Made by a program: the position numbers and the translations under genes
Source: Bacteroidales bacterium
Lineage (GTDB): Bacteria > Bacteroidota > Bacteroidia > Bacteroidales > ML635J-15
Assembly: GCA_003249955.1 (NCBI GenBank)
Contig: QKHS01000089.1
Coordinates: 1-64,000, forward strand
Direction of reading: 5' to 3'
Length of the DNA: 64,000 nt
Part shown: positions 1-8,480 of the stretch, piece after piece
Position numbering within the stretch: the first letter of the stretch is position 1
Layout of the letters: the number at the start of each line of letters is the position of its first letter
Notes under the pieces: model-generated
Databases searched by the model: none
Told to the model about the DNA's origin: nothing
What the model saw: only the letters and a program-made list of their open reading frames with translations

Positions 1-126
1 TATAAAATTATACTAATTGTAAAAAATATTAATTATATTTGCTTTATATTAATAAATTAATATATAAATAGTCAATATTAATTTTTTTACTATATATTTA
101 ATAATTATTCTGTTTTTCTGATAAGT

Positions 127-672
127 ATGGATTTTCTTAATATTCATAAGAAAAACTGGTATGTAATAATTACCAAGCCCGGATGGGAAAAGAAGGTTGG
201 AAAAAATCTTACTTCTCTGGGGATCGAAAATCTGATACCCTTACAGAAACAAATAAGACAATGGTCGGACAGAAAAAAGATTGTTGAAGTGCCGGTGTTT
301 ATGACTTATGCTTTTGTATGGTGCACGCCGGTAGAAAGACTGAATGTTTTTAAAGCCGAAGGAGTAAGGCGGTTTTTAAGTATCGGCGGAACATTATCCA
401 AAGTCACTGATACCGAAATTGTAAGGATTAAAAAGTTATTGAGTTACGAAAGAAATATTGTGGTAGAAGAACTTTCAGCTTCGGACTTTGGCGAAGGTCG
501 GGAAGTAGAGATCGTTCAGGGAAGTTTACAAGGATTGAGAGGGAAAGTATTTGAAGAGCCGAAATGCGGGAAAAACAAAATAAAAATACTTATAGAGAGT
601 CTTAATTGTTTTGCCTGTGCCGAGGTTACAACAGATATGCTTATTTATTGCTCACAAAAAATGCCGGTTTAA
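127..672 (+). CDS. UpxY/NusG-family transcription antiterminator, orphan
   Basis: A 181-residue NusG-like protein. The N-terminal NGN domain begins with the typical WYVIITKPGWEKKV stretch (about residues 12-25), and a KOW-like segment (GREVEIVQGSLQGLRGKV) lies at about 124-141. This is the size and layout of the UpxY/RfaH-type paralogues of Bacteroidota, which normally are the first gene of a capsule or exopolysaccharide operon and let RNA polymerase read through its long leader. No glycosyltransferase or export gene follows here; the next genes are unrelated and separated by long AT-rich gaps. It may act in trans, control whatever lies beyond the window, or be a leftover of a lost polysaccharide locus. 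The ATG at 127 is preceded by a very AT-rich promoter-like region. The family call is firm; the target is unknown. Confidence 0.85.
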   Translation: MDFLNIHKKNWYVIITKPGWEKKVGKNLTSLGIENLIPLQKQIRQWSDRKKIVEVPVFMTYAFVWCTPVERLNVFKAEGVRRFLSIGGTLSKVTDTEIVRIKKLLSYERNIVVEELSASDFGEGREVEIVQGSLQGLRGKVFEEPKCGKNKIKILIESLNCFACAEVTTDMLIYCSQKMPV

Positions 673-1103
673 CCGGAAGTTTGAGAAAGCTTTGCAGGAG
701 AGAGATCATAACCATAGTTAAAATAGAATAAAGTTACCTGATGTGGGTGGCGGGGGCGAAGCCGTGGGGAGGATGTTTGGTTTGTATAAGTAGGGACGAG
801 CAGGATTATTTGGGTTTAGGATAATTTTGATGTTCAACAATTTTAAAGTTATATGATTAACCAAAATCCCAATGGTTTTATTTTATCTGAAATTGTTTCA
901 TTCAGATAGAAAATAATTAGATTAATTCCATAGTGTAATTTGTAATTTGAATAAATAAAAAAATGTAAGAAGTTTATTTATCATACTTCGGTTTTATGGG
1001 ATTTAAAGAATTCGTTCAAAATTGGATATGCTAGGTAAGGTTAAATAAAACCAGGTTGGCTTTCAATATTATTTGCTATCTCTATGAATATAATAATAAT
1101 TTT
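673..1103. other. AT-rich intergenic region
   Basis: There is no gene of supportable length between the NusG-like gene and the pentapeptide-repeat gene. Around 747-772 a G-rich patch contains a small GGC-GAA-GCC hairpin. No terminator with a T-run was seen. The rest is AT-rich, with no recognised RNA gene or repeat. Confidence 0.4.
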
Positions 1104-2234
1104 ATGGATATAAATATTTTAAATCAATTAATTAAAAAGAAGTGCATAGAAAATGTTGATTTATCATTTATTGATATAAATGGCATAGATTTTTCGGGCT
1201 GTACTATTATTAATGTGAAGTTTTCGACCAGAGCTCAGCCAAAAAGAATTATTACAGATGTATGTTTTGAAAATGCTATCTTTAAAGATGTTGATTTTAT
1301 TGATGCAGAGTTAGATAATGTTAAATTTGATAACGTTGTTATGGATTGTTGCTCTTTCCAGCTTTATGCTAAGAAATCAAATAAACCAACGATAAATAAA
1401 GTGTCTTTTAAGAAAAGTATAATGAGAAACTGTAGATTTCGTGATGCGATAATTAAATATTGTGATTTTCGCTATTCAGAAATTATAAATTCTACATTTG
1501 AGAACTCATTTATTGAGTTTTGTGATTTTTATCGGACACAATTTGTAGGTAACAATATATTCTATTACAGTAAAATAAGTAATTCAAGTATTCCTAGCTA
1601 TTTTGAAGGTTCAACATTGAGAAGAAAAAATATTGCAAATGATAAAATTGTGCAACAAGACTTAGATAATTACAGGAAATTCTTAGAATGGCATGAAAAA
1701 CGAAAGAATGATAGAAATGAGTATGCAGAGTTTAAAATAGAAGAGTCTTTAGGTGCAAGGTACGAACAAGCTGAAAATATATATAGAGAATTAAATGGTT
1801 TATGGAATAGTAAAGGATATTTTGCGGATGCAAATTGGGCCTACATTCAAGCAAGAAGAATGGAAAGAAAGCGGTTGCAAACGGAAGTGAAAACTGAAAA
1901 TATGATTCTAAAGAAGTTGAAAATTTGGCTTCTGGTTTTTTGGAATATCTTATGTGATTGTTGTTTCGGATATGGAGAAAGCATTTATAAAATCATTAGG
2001 ACTTATGTTTTAATTATTTCTTTTTTTGCTTTTTTACTTTATTTCTTCATCCCATTGGATTCAATAATAAATTCTTTTCTATATAGTCTTTTTAACATGA
2101 TAGCTCAAACACCGGATGAACTAAAGACAAGTTCTGTTGGATTAACATTTCTATATGTTATTCAATCTTCAGTTGGGATATTGTTGACAGGTGTATTTGG
2201 ATTTGTTATAGCTAATAAAATAAGAAATCAATAA
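1104..2234 (+). CDS. pentapeptide-repeat protein with C-terminal membrane segments
   Basis: The protein has 376 residues from the ATG at 1104. The frame stays open upstream to a TTG at 1056, but the ATG is the better start because the repeat pattern begins right after it. Residues about 15-175 show degenerate pentapeptide repeats, A(D/N)LXX-like with Phe at the centre (for example IDFSGC, VDFIDAELDNVKF, CDFRYSEI), which fold as a right-handed beta-helix. A charged helical region follows. Two strongly hydrophobic segments lie at about 295-318 and 349-372, with a short pore-like loop between them. This resembles the known class of pentapeptide-repeat proteins fused to a two-helix ion-channel-like module, but no TVGYG selectivity filter is present. 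It sits in the AT-rich accessory stretch with the trypsin-PLD gene. Its function is unknown; a membrane effector role is speculative. Confidence 0.7.
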   Translation: MDINILNQLIKKKCIENVDLSFIDINGIDFSGCTIINVKFSTRAQPKRIITDVCFENAIFKDVDFIDAELDNVKFDNVVMDCCSFQLYAKKSNKPTINKVSFKKSIMRNCRFRDAIIKYCDFRYSEIINSTFENSFIEFCDFYRTQFVGNNIFYYSKISNSSIPSYFEGSTLRRKNIANDKIVQQDLDNYRKFLEWHEKRKNDRNEYAEFKIEESLGARYEQAENIYRELNGLWNSKGYFADANWAYIQARRMERKRLQTEVKTENMILKKLKIWLLVFWNILCDCCFGYGESIYKIIRTYVLIISFFAFLLYFFIPLDSIINSFLYSLFNMIAQTPDELKTSSVGLTFLYVIQSSVGILLTGVFGFVIANKIRNQ

Positions 2235-2601
2235 ATTGCTTTGGTATGTCTGATGTAGTGTTAATTTAAAATATACGGATGAAATCTTTTAAGCCTTATC
2301 CTACCTGATTTTTTGTGGACTGCCAATTATATTTTAGTAATTATTACTAATGTCAAAATGTCTTTTCGCTTTTTCTTATGGTGTGGTTGGATTTGGATAG
2401 TGTGTTGTTTTGTGTGGCTAATAGAATAGAAATTGTTGTAACTATACTAATGTGATTATTTAAAAATGTGGGTTTTATGTTAAAATAATTATAGCTCTGT
2501 TTTTATTTATTGTGATTTTAGATGGTGTTATCAATTTTATAAACTAATAAGTATTAACTAAGCAGTGCGGAGTCAGCACTATAATCACTGACAAATATCA
2601 A
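2235..2601. other. AT-rich intergenic region with a leader hairpin
   Basis: No gene is recognisable. A small inverted repeat (AGTGC at 2564-2568 and GCACT at 2576-2580) sits just ahead of the start codon at 2602 and could form a hairpin in the 5' leader. Nothing else is seen. Confidence 0.35.
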
Positions 2602-3099
2602 ATGAGAAGACTATTAACTTTTACTGAATTCTCAGCAAAAATAGCTCCAGAAGTCATTGATGTTACTACTGGGACAAAATCTCCTATAGCGACACCAAGT
2701 TCACCTCCTTCATCAAAGTTGGAGTATTATACAGACTATTTGCTTAAATTAATTCCATCAGAAATAATAGGAGCATATGTTGTTATAGATGGAATAATTC
2801 AGGGCAGTAATGTGGATATTTCAATAATAGAAACTGTTCAGTGGTTGGTTGTTGGAATATTATTTATTTTAACTCCATTATATCTTTATTTTTTATCAAA
2901 GGTAAATAATGTTAAGCATTTGGTCTTAGCAACCATTGGCTTCCTTGTGTGGGTATTTGCTTTAGGAGGCCCATTTGAAAACTTGGGAGATAAATCCTTA
3001 ATTCATTTAATCGGAAGTATAACATTAGTGTTGTTTTCACTTTTTGTTATGATTTTTGCAAATCAAATAGCAAAAAATGATCAAAATTCTAAATTGTAA
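2602..3099 (+). CDS. hypothetical four-helix membrane protein
   Basis: This 165-residue protein was not recognised. An N-terminal soluble arm of about 40 residues ends in a Ser/Pro/Thr-rich linker (residues 27-38). Four hydrophobic segments follow at about 47-67, 79-99, 104-124 and 132-154, with a short polar C-terminal tail. The first membrane segment carries the motif LIPSEIIGAYV, an uncommon charged and proline-containing helix that may be a conserved family signature. It lies about 400 bases upstream of the trypsin-PLD fusion gene on the same strand, so the two could act together, the membrane protein anchoring or being cleaved by the protease. Promoter structure between them is unclear. 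The start ATG follows a small leader hairpin. Confidence 0.65.
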   Translation: MRRLLTFTEFSAKIAPEVIDVTTGTKSPIATPSSPPSSKLEYYTDYLLKLIPSEIIGAYVVIDGIIQGSNVDISIIETVQWLVVGILFILTPLYLYFLSKVNNVKHLVLATIGFLVWVFALGGPFENLGDKSLIHLIGSITLVLFSLFVMIFANQIAKNDQNSKL

Positions 3100-3495
3100 C
3101 TTTTGCAAAATGGAAAACTTAAAACTATATTAAGTAAAAAATATCTTAATCGTATGTATTGAGAATTTAAAATGTTATTAAAAATATCTCCCGTTTCTAT
3201 TTGTTTTCAACTTTAGTCGTATGTTTTACTCAAAAATTAGAATTAGGATGTGGAGTTAACATTGTTTTATGATGATTCTCAAAAATGGTATGTAGAGGTG
3301 AGGTTAGTCCATAAATTATTCATTGAACAGAAGATAAATTCGACCGGAAACGAAATCTTTTTTTATGGATGAGTTGAAACAAAATAATTGAGTTTTTATT
3401 GTTTGAAGCATAGGTGGTTATGTTTACTTATATATGTTGAAAAGGGAAAAGGTGTGTGTGTTAAGTTTTTTTTTACTTTATAAAAATAAGAAATT
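3100..3495. other. intergenic region before the trypsin-PLD gene
   Basis: This is AT-rich sequence without a convincing coding region. No strong terminator or recognised repeat is visible. It should contain the promoter of the 3496 gene if that gene is not co-transcribed with 2602. Confidence 0.35.
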
Positions 3496-5820
3496 ATGAT
3501 AAAACAAGTACAAAGTAAGTATCAACTTGAGTCCTTGAGACTTACCAAAACAACAAAAGAAGGGATTTTAAAAAGAATGGCAAAGATATCTATGGAAGAA
3601 CTGAAGGAGCTTGTCCCTAACATTGATGATAAAACAGCAATTAGATCAATCATTAAGAAAGTAGATAATGTCCTTAATAGTTCTGTGTCATTTGATTTGA
3701 GTGACATAACAACAGAATCAATAATAAAAAAAATTGGAAGGCCTGTTTTTCTAATTGAAAATAATCTTCCACTGTTAGTTGGAAACGAAATAGATAAATT
3801 TAAGTTGCTGTTAAATAATGCCATTTCAAATTTTTACTTAAGTGATAAAATTGGAGCTGTTGGGAGAATTGAAACAGATAATCTGCCTGGGTTTGAATGG
3901 CTTGGAACAGGCTGGTTGTTTGAAGAAGATCTCTTGATAACTAACAGGCATGTTGCAGGAGAATTCGTTGATAAAATAGGTAAAGGGTATACTTTTAAAA
4001 GGTTTGTTGGTAATTCTGTTTTGCCGAGAATAGATTTTTTAGCTGAGTATAACAATAATAACGCTGCAGAATTTTCAATTGAAGAATGTTTGTATTTAGC
4101 TTCGCGTCAAGAGCATGATATAGCAATATTTAGGATAAAAACGAATAATGATACTCACCATTTGCCAATAAATATTTTGAACGGAAACCCTCAAAAAAGA
4201 GAAGATGTTGCAGTTATAGGTTATCCGGCATTTGATAGTAGAACTAGTCTTATTGCCGAAATGGAATCTATTTATAAAAATATTTATGATGTAAAAAGGT
4301 TAGCTATTGGTAAAATAATTAGCGTTCATGAGAATGAAGGAATTGCATTGCATGATGCTACAACACTTGGTGGTAACAGTGGCTCTGTTGTTTTATCATT
4401 AGAAACAGGTAAAGCAGTCGCTCTTCACTTTGCAGGTAAAGAAGGTTATGGGAATTATTGCGTAACATCATCAGTACTGAAAAAAGCGATTGACAGAATT
4501 CCAAGACGAATATATCCGGTTGAAGCATCAAGTTTAAATACATCTGACAATATGCTCAACTTTAATGAAATTGTTCCAAGAAATTGCAAATTGGAGCCGT
4601 ATTCTAAAATTCAGGTACCGACTTTTAAAATAAGTGGGAGATTTATAACATATGCAACCCCGGATTCAACATTTTTTGTCACACAGAAATTATTTGAAAG
4701 TGCTAAAGAATCAATATTAATAGGTATTTATGACTTCTCTGCAGAACATATGATTACCTGTATTAAGGATGCGATTGACAGGGGTGTAAAGATATCGCTT
4801 ATGTTAGATATCGATAGCTCAAAAGAACAGGAAGTATTTAAAAATTTGATAAAATATGGTGTTGAATGTGTCCCGGCACCATCATGTTCCAGTAAAAATA
4901 TAAGTTATTTTTCTAGCTCTCATGAAAAAGTAATTATTATTGATAATCAGTGGACTCTCATTCAAAGTGGAAATTATTCTAATAATAGCATTCCTTATAA
5001 TAGGGGAGATGGAACTGTTTTAGGTTCTTTTAAAACAGGAAACAGAGATATGGGTATTGCTATTGAGTCAAGGCCATTAGCAAAGTTTTTTACTAAAATT
5101 CTTAGGTCGGATATGCAATTAGAAATGTCTGCTTCTTCGAAAGAATGTGTAAGTAATCTTTCACAAACGTCTGAGTTCTTGCTGGAAGCTCCAAAGAAAA
5201 GACCTTCGGTGCTTTTTTCAAGTAAAGAATTTAATCATTTACATAGGGTTAGCATACAGCCAGTCCTTTCGCCTGATAACTATATGATTGAAATTCCAAA
5301 GTTAATCAGAACAGCAAAGCGATCAATTAAAATTGAGCAGCAATACATAAGAGTAAATCAAAAAGAAGTCAAAAATCTCGTTAAAGCTATTCAGGATGCA
5401 AAATCTAATTTTGATGATTTTACAGTACAAATAATAGTTGCGTCTCCAATTGGAGATGATAAGAAGACATATGAGGAAGTCGAAGCGCTACGAGATATGG
5501 GATTTGAGGTGTTAATGCTTTCTAAGAGCCATTTTGTACATTGCCATAACAAGTTACTAATAATTGATGATGAAACTGTATTAATTAGCTCTCAGAATTG
5601 GTCAGATTCTGCTGTATCGAAAAATCGTGAAGCTGGAGTCATTGTGTATGATAAATTAATTACGGAATATTACAGTAAAATTTTTGATGCAGATTGGACA
5701 ATGAGTGAAGAATCTGTTGACGAAATTTTACCATCAAGAGAACTTGTGAATTTAGAAGCATTTCATACAAATGCTGGCAAATATGTCTTAGTAGATGCTT
5801 GTGATGTTCAGGAAGTTTGA
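3496..5820 (+). CDS. trypsin-like serine peptidase fused to a bipartite phospholipase D domain
   Basis: The protein has 774 residues and no signal peptide, so it is probably cytoplasmic. Residues 1-120 form a helical N-terminal region of unknown fold. Residues about 120-335 are a trypsin-like (S1/S46-like) peptidase with a complete triad: His152 in NRHVAG, Asp208 in EHDIAIF, and Ser295 in GGNSGS. Residues about 375-735 are a PLD/nuclease-type domain with two complete HxKxxxxD motifs, His476-Lys478-Asp483 and His684-Lys686-Asp691, each followed by an Asn/Ser-rich stretch. Both active sites therefore look intact. Cytoplasmic trypsins joined to nuclease or phospholipase domains are typical of bacterial conflict systems, where the protease gates an effector; that reading is inference here. 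Neighbours are a four-helix membrane protein upstream and a Pro/Gly-rich microprotein downstream. I do not recognise this exact architecture as a named defence system. Confidence 0.88.
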   Translation: MIKQVQSKYQLESLRLTKTTKEGILKRMAKISMEELKELVPNIDDKTAIRSIIKKVDNVLNSSVSFDLSDITTESIIKKIGRPVFLIENNLPLLVGNEIDKFKLLLNNAISNFYLSDKIGAVGRIETDNLPGFEWLGTGWLFEEDLLITNRHVAGEFVDKIGKGYTFKRFVGNSVLPRIDFLAEYNNNNAAEFSIEECLYLASRQEHDIAIFRIKTNNDTHHLPINILNGNPQKREDVAVIGYPAFDSRTSLIAEMESIYKNIYDVKRLAIGKIISVHENEGIALHDATTLGGNSGSVVLSLETGKAVALHFAGKEGYGNYCVTSSVLKKAIDRIPRRIYPVEASSLNTSDNMLNFNEIVPRNCKLEPYSKIQVPTFKISGRFITYATPDSTFFVTQKLFESAKESILIGIYDFSAEHMITCIKDAIDRGVKISLMLDIDSSKEQEVFKNLIKYGVECVPAPSCSSKNISYFSSSHEKVIIIDNQWTLIQSGNYSNNSIPYNRGDGTVLGSFKTGNRDMGIAIESRPLAKFFTKILRSDMQLEMSASSKECVSNLSQTSEFLLEAPKKRPSVLFSSKEFNHLHRVSIQPVLSPDNYMIEIPKLIRTAKRSIKIEQQYIRVNQKEVKNLVKAIQDAKSNFDDFTVQIIVASPIGDDKKTYEEVEALRDMGFEVLMLSKSHFVHCHNKLLIIDDETVLISSQNWSDSAVSKNREAGVIVYDKLITEYYSKIFDADWTMSEESVDEILPSRELVNLEAFHTNAGKYVLVDACDVQEV

Positions 5821-5903
5821 CTAAATAAAAATGAATATGTTTTGAATAAAGCAAATTTTATTAGCTTAAAATTGTGGTAATTGTTAGCTAGCATAGAAAA
5901 AGC

Positions 5904-5936
5904 TTTGGCACTGAATTTATGGTTTTATTATTTTTA
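5904..5936 (+). promoter_or_regulatory. probable promoter of the microprotein gene
   Basis: A TTTG at 5904-5907 is followed after 21 nt by TATTTTTA at 5929-5936. This matches the Bacteroidota TTTG/TAnnTTTG pattern except for the last base. It would start a short transcript ending at the terminator at 6151-6180. Confidence 0.35.
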
Positions 5937-6027
5937 TAAAGAGTAATTTTATTTTAACCACAACAAAACGATTCTATTTCAAAAACCTATATTCAACCCT
6001 ATATCAATCTCTAAAACTTAACCCAAC

Positions 6028-6135
6028 ATGCCAAAGACAACAACACGTCCGCCTAACGGACCAAGTACAACCGGAAAGCCTTCGGGAGGTGGTAGAGGAA
6101 ATAATCCTCCTGCACCAAAACCAAAAGGAAAGTAA
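6028..6135 (+). CDS. 35-residue Pro/Gly/Thr-rich basic microprotein
   Basis: A short open frame runs ATG (6028) to TAA (6135). It encodes a peptide that starts MPKTTTRPPNGPSTTGK and continues with a GGGRGNN centre and a PAPKPKGK end. The composition (Pro, Gly, Thr, Asn, Lys, Arg; no acidic residue) implies a disordered, strongly basic peptide. Two things support it as a real gene: a plausible promoter about 90 bases upstream and a strong rho-independent terminator 16 bases after the stop codon, giving a self-contained transcript of roughly 240 bases. It lies immediately downstream of the trypsin-PLD gene. It could be a peptide substrate, regulator or nucleic-acid-binding partner of that enzyme, but this is only inferred from position. 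An alternative is a small RNA that happens to be open. Confidence 0.55.
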   Translation: MPKTTTRPPNGPSTTGKPSGGGRGNNPPAPKPKGK

Positions 6136-6150
6136 CACTGACTACATTAA

Positions 6151-6180
6151 AAAAACAGAACCGAAAAGTTCTGTTTTTTT
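6151..6180 (+). terminator. rho-independent terminator
   Basis: A perfect 11-bp inverted repeat (AAAAACAGAAC at 6151-6161 and its complement at 6168-6178) closes a 6-nt loop and is followed by a T-run. It ends the microprotein transcript. Confidence 0.85.
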
Positions 6181-6315
6181 GTTTATTTATATTTCTCTTT
6201 TCGTCTGAAAATGGCAAGAGATCAAAATGATTTTACTAATTTTGAGAAGTTTTCTTTATGGCTTTTTTCTTAGGCCGGAAAGAAAATTTTTTACAAAATG
6301 TAGTAACGATTTATT

Positions 6316-6846
6316 ATGAATTTTCTTGAATTAGCAAAGCAAAGGTGTTCGGTAAGATCATTTACAGAACAGCCGGTAGAAAAAGAAAAACTTGAATATA
6401 TTCTTGAAGCAGGACGGGTGTCTCCTACAGCTTGCAACATGCAGCCGCAACGCATTATTGTAGTTCAGAATCCCGAAAATATAAAGAAGGTTCAGAAATG
6501 TTACAAGACATTTGGCTCTTCCTGTGTTATGATTATTTGCAGAGATGAAAGGCTGGCTTTAGTTCGTGAATTTGATAATAAATGTTCCGGCGATCTGGAT
6601 ATCGGAATCGTTACTGATCATATGATGCTGGCGGCCAGGGAAAAAGGAATAGGAAGCGTTATGGTCGGCCTTTTCGACCCCGGAATTATCAGAAAAGAAT
6701 TTGATATTCCTGAATACATTCAACCGACAGCATTGCTAATACTCGGATATCCTCAAAACGGGTTTTCGGATGTAAACCGCCATTTAAAAGAACGTAAGCC
6801 AATCAGCGAAACTGTAATGATGGAAAAGTATTCCGATGAAAAATGA
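6316..6846 (+). CDS. nitroreductase-family FMN oxidoreductase
   Basis: This 176-residue protein has the nitroreductase fold markers: an N-terminal RCSVRSFTEQPV segment (FMN phosphate-binding Arg residues), the ARVSPTACNMQPQR-like region (residues 33-46) that lines the flavin, and a C-terminal LILGYP motif. The length is typical of the short, single-domain subgroup that uses NAD(P)H to reduce quinones or nitro compounds. The physiological substrate cannot be told. A TAATTTTG box at 6237-6244 could serve as its -7 element. Its stop codon overlaps the start of the following YdeI-family gene by 4 bases (ATGA), so the two are almost certainly translated from one message. Confidence 0.88.
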   Translation: MNFLELAKQRCSVRSFTEQPVEKEKLEYILEAGRVSPTACNMQPQRIIVVQNPENIKKVQKCYKTFGSSCVMIICRDERLALVREFDNKCSGDLDIGIVTDHMMLAAREKGIGSVMVGLFDPGIIRKEFDIPEYIQPTALLILGYPQNGFSDVNRHLKERKPISETVMMEKYSDEK

Positions 6847-7355
6847 AAAAACAAATCACATTACAGAAAAGAATGCACAAATTCAAAGCAGATATTGATA
6901 TAATAGGGATTAATCCATATGTATCTGTACCGGACAAAATACTTAAAGAAATATTTAATCAGGCCGGCAGGAATAAGGGACATATCCCGGTACACGGAAC
7001 AATTAACGGTAAACCATATAAGCAGACGCTTGTTAAATATGCCGGAGACTGGCGGCTTTATGTAAATACACAGATGCTTAAAAATTCGCCAAAACTGATA
7101 GGGGAAACTATAGAACTTACAATAGAATTCGATCCGGCAGACAGAACAGTTAAACCACATCCGAAATTAACAGCAGCCCTTGATGAAAACGAGGATGCGA
7201 AAACTGTATTTGACAAGCTTGCACCGTCCAGGCAAAACGAAATAATAAGATATATCTCGCATTTAAAAACAGAAGAAAGCATTGATAAAAATGTAAAAAG
7301 AGCTATAGCCTTTTTGACAGGAAAAGACAAATTTGCCGGTAGAGATAAACCATAA
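6843..7355 (+). CDS. DUF1905/YdeI-OmdA family protein
   Basis: A 170-residue protein. The N-terminal half is a DUF1905-like beta-barrel (residues about 8-95, including GHIPVHGTINGKPYKQTL). The C-terminal half matches the YdeI/OmpD-associated (bacteriocin-protection) domain, recognisable by LAPSRQNEIIRYISHLKTEES (about 127-147) and the KNVKRAIAFL helix. Family members are small cytoplasmic proteins; a role in peptide-antibiotic tolerance is reported for some enterobacterial members, but the mechanism is unclear. It is translationally coupled to the nitroreductase by a 4-base overlap, which suggests a shared stress-response role. Confidence 0.82.
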   Translation: MKKQITLQKRMHKFKADIDIIGINPYVSVPDKILKEIFNQAGRNKGHIPVHGTINGKPYKQTLVKYAGDWRLYVNTQMLKNSPKLIGETIELTIEFDPADRTVKPHPKLTAALDENEDAKTVFDKLAPSRQNEIIRYISHLKTEESIDKNVKRAIAFLTGKDKFAGRDKP

Positions 7356-7538
7356 ATCAGTAGAGTTTAAATAAATGAAAAGTCCGGCATTTTTTGTTTA
7401 AATATAAGAGCATCAAATTTATATCTGTTGTGGGTTACCGCCAGTTTCAAACACTTATGCACCGGTATTTCACATATCCAAATTAACAATAAAAACATCC
7501 CGTAACCGTTAATTTTGTTTGGGGTTATAACCTGAAAT

Positions 7539-8270
7539 ATGAATGAACAGATAATAAATAACCTTTATGAATTCTGGAGCCTGATAGGACTCAGGTTAAA
7601 TAACCTGGCAGAAGCTGACGGCTACAAAGCAGTTTCGGTGAGTGGCTCAGATTGGCCAAACAGAATTTATTCCGTGATAAACAAAAAATATACTTTTGAA
7701 AAAATATTGGCTTTAAGTCAATATGGGAAATTACCTGAATTTATAACGCTGGAGAAACCTTGTGATTATGTGAATAATTCAGCTTTGGAGTTCATGTTCG
7801 GGCAGAAAAATATGTCTGTGGATCTGAAAACAATAAAATCAGATTTTTTGGCAAATGAAAATATATTTCAGGTTAAAACGGAGGAAGATTCTGTTGATTT
7901 TGCAAAAACAGCTTCTGAAGCATTCGGGTATCGTGTTGACGAAAAGCTAGCCTTTGAGGTTAGCAGGATTACTGAGAAAGTGCGAATGTACATTTACAAA
8001 AATGATAATGAATGTTTGGGATGCGGGATTGTATATTTTGACACAAATAATAATGCAGGCCTGCACATGATAGGAACTGTTCCCAAAGGGCGCGGTAAGG
8101 GAATAGGGAAATATATGACAGAAATGTTGTTGTCGGTATCGAAAAAGAACGGAAAAGACTTTTGTGTGCTTCATGCCTCATTAATGGGAGAACCAATCTA
8201 TCGTAAACTTGGATTTGAACCCTTCGGAGAACTTGAAACATACAGAATACTTAAAAAAATACTAAGTTGA
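7539..8270 (+). CDS. GNAT-family N-acetyltransferase
   Basis: The protein has 243 residues. The C-terminal half (about 115-243) is a GNAT domain: the acetyl-CoA pyrophosphate-binding loop is seen in GTVPKGRGKGIGKYM (about 178-192), followed by the HASLMGEPIYRKLGFEPF motif B region. The N-terminal 100 residues are a divergent domain often seen in two-part GNATs. The substrate is unknown. A TAATTTTG box at 7510-7517 lies 21 bases before the ATG, but no clear -33 TTG was found. It stands alone, with gaps on both sides. Confidence 0.85.
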   Translation: MNEQIINNLYEFWSLIGLRLNNLAEADGYKAVSVSGSDWPNRIYSVINKKYTFEKILALSQYGKLPEFITLEKPCDYVNNSALEFMFGQKNMSVDLKTIKSDFLANENIFQVKTEEDSVDFAKTASEAFGYRVDEKLAFEVSRITEKVRMYIYKNDNECLGCGIVYFDTNNNAGLHMIGTVPKGRGKGIGKYMTEMLLSVSKKNGKDFCVLHASLMGEPIYRKLGFEPFGELETYRILKKILS

Positions 8271-8480
8271 TCACATCGTAAAACCGTAACTTAAATTCGG
8301 TTAAAATAAAAATAGTTTTATCTAAACGTAATAGGATACGTTGCTTAGGTAAGATTTTGATAAAAAAGAAGTTACAGTAATTATCAGACTGCAATAACCA
8401 GATTTAAATTGGCCATAAAACACATGAAAACTAAAATATATTTGTCATCTTATCGTTATTTCAGATAAAGAATTTATAAA

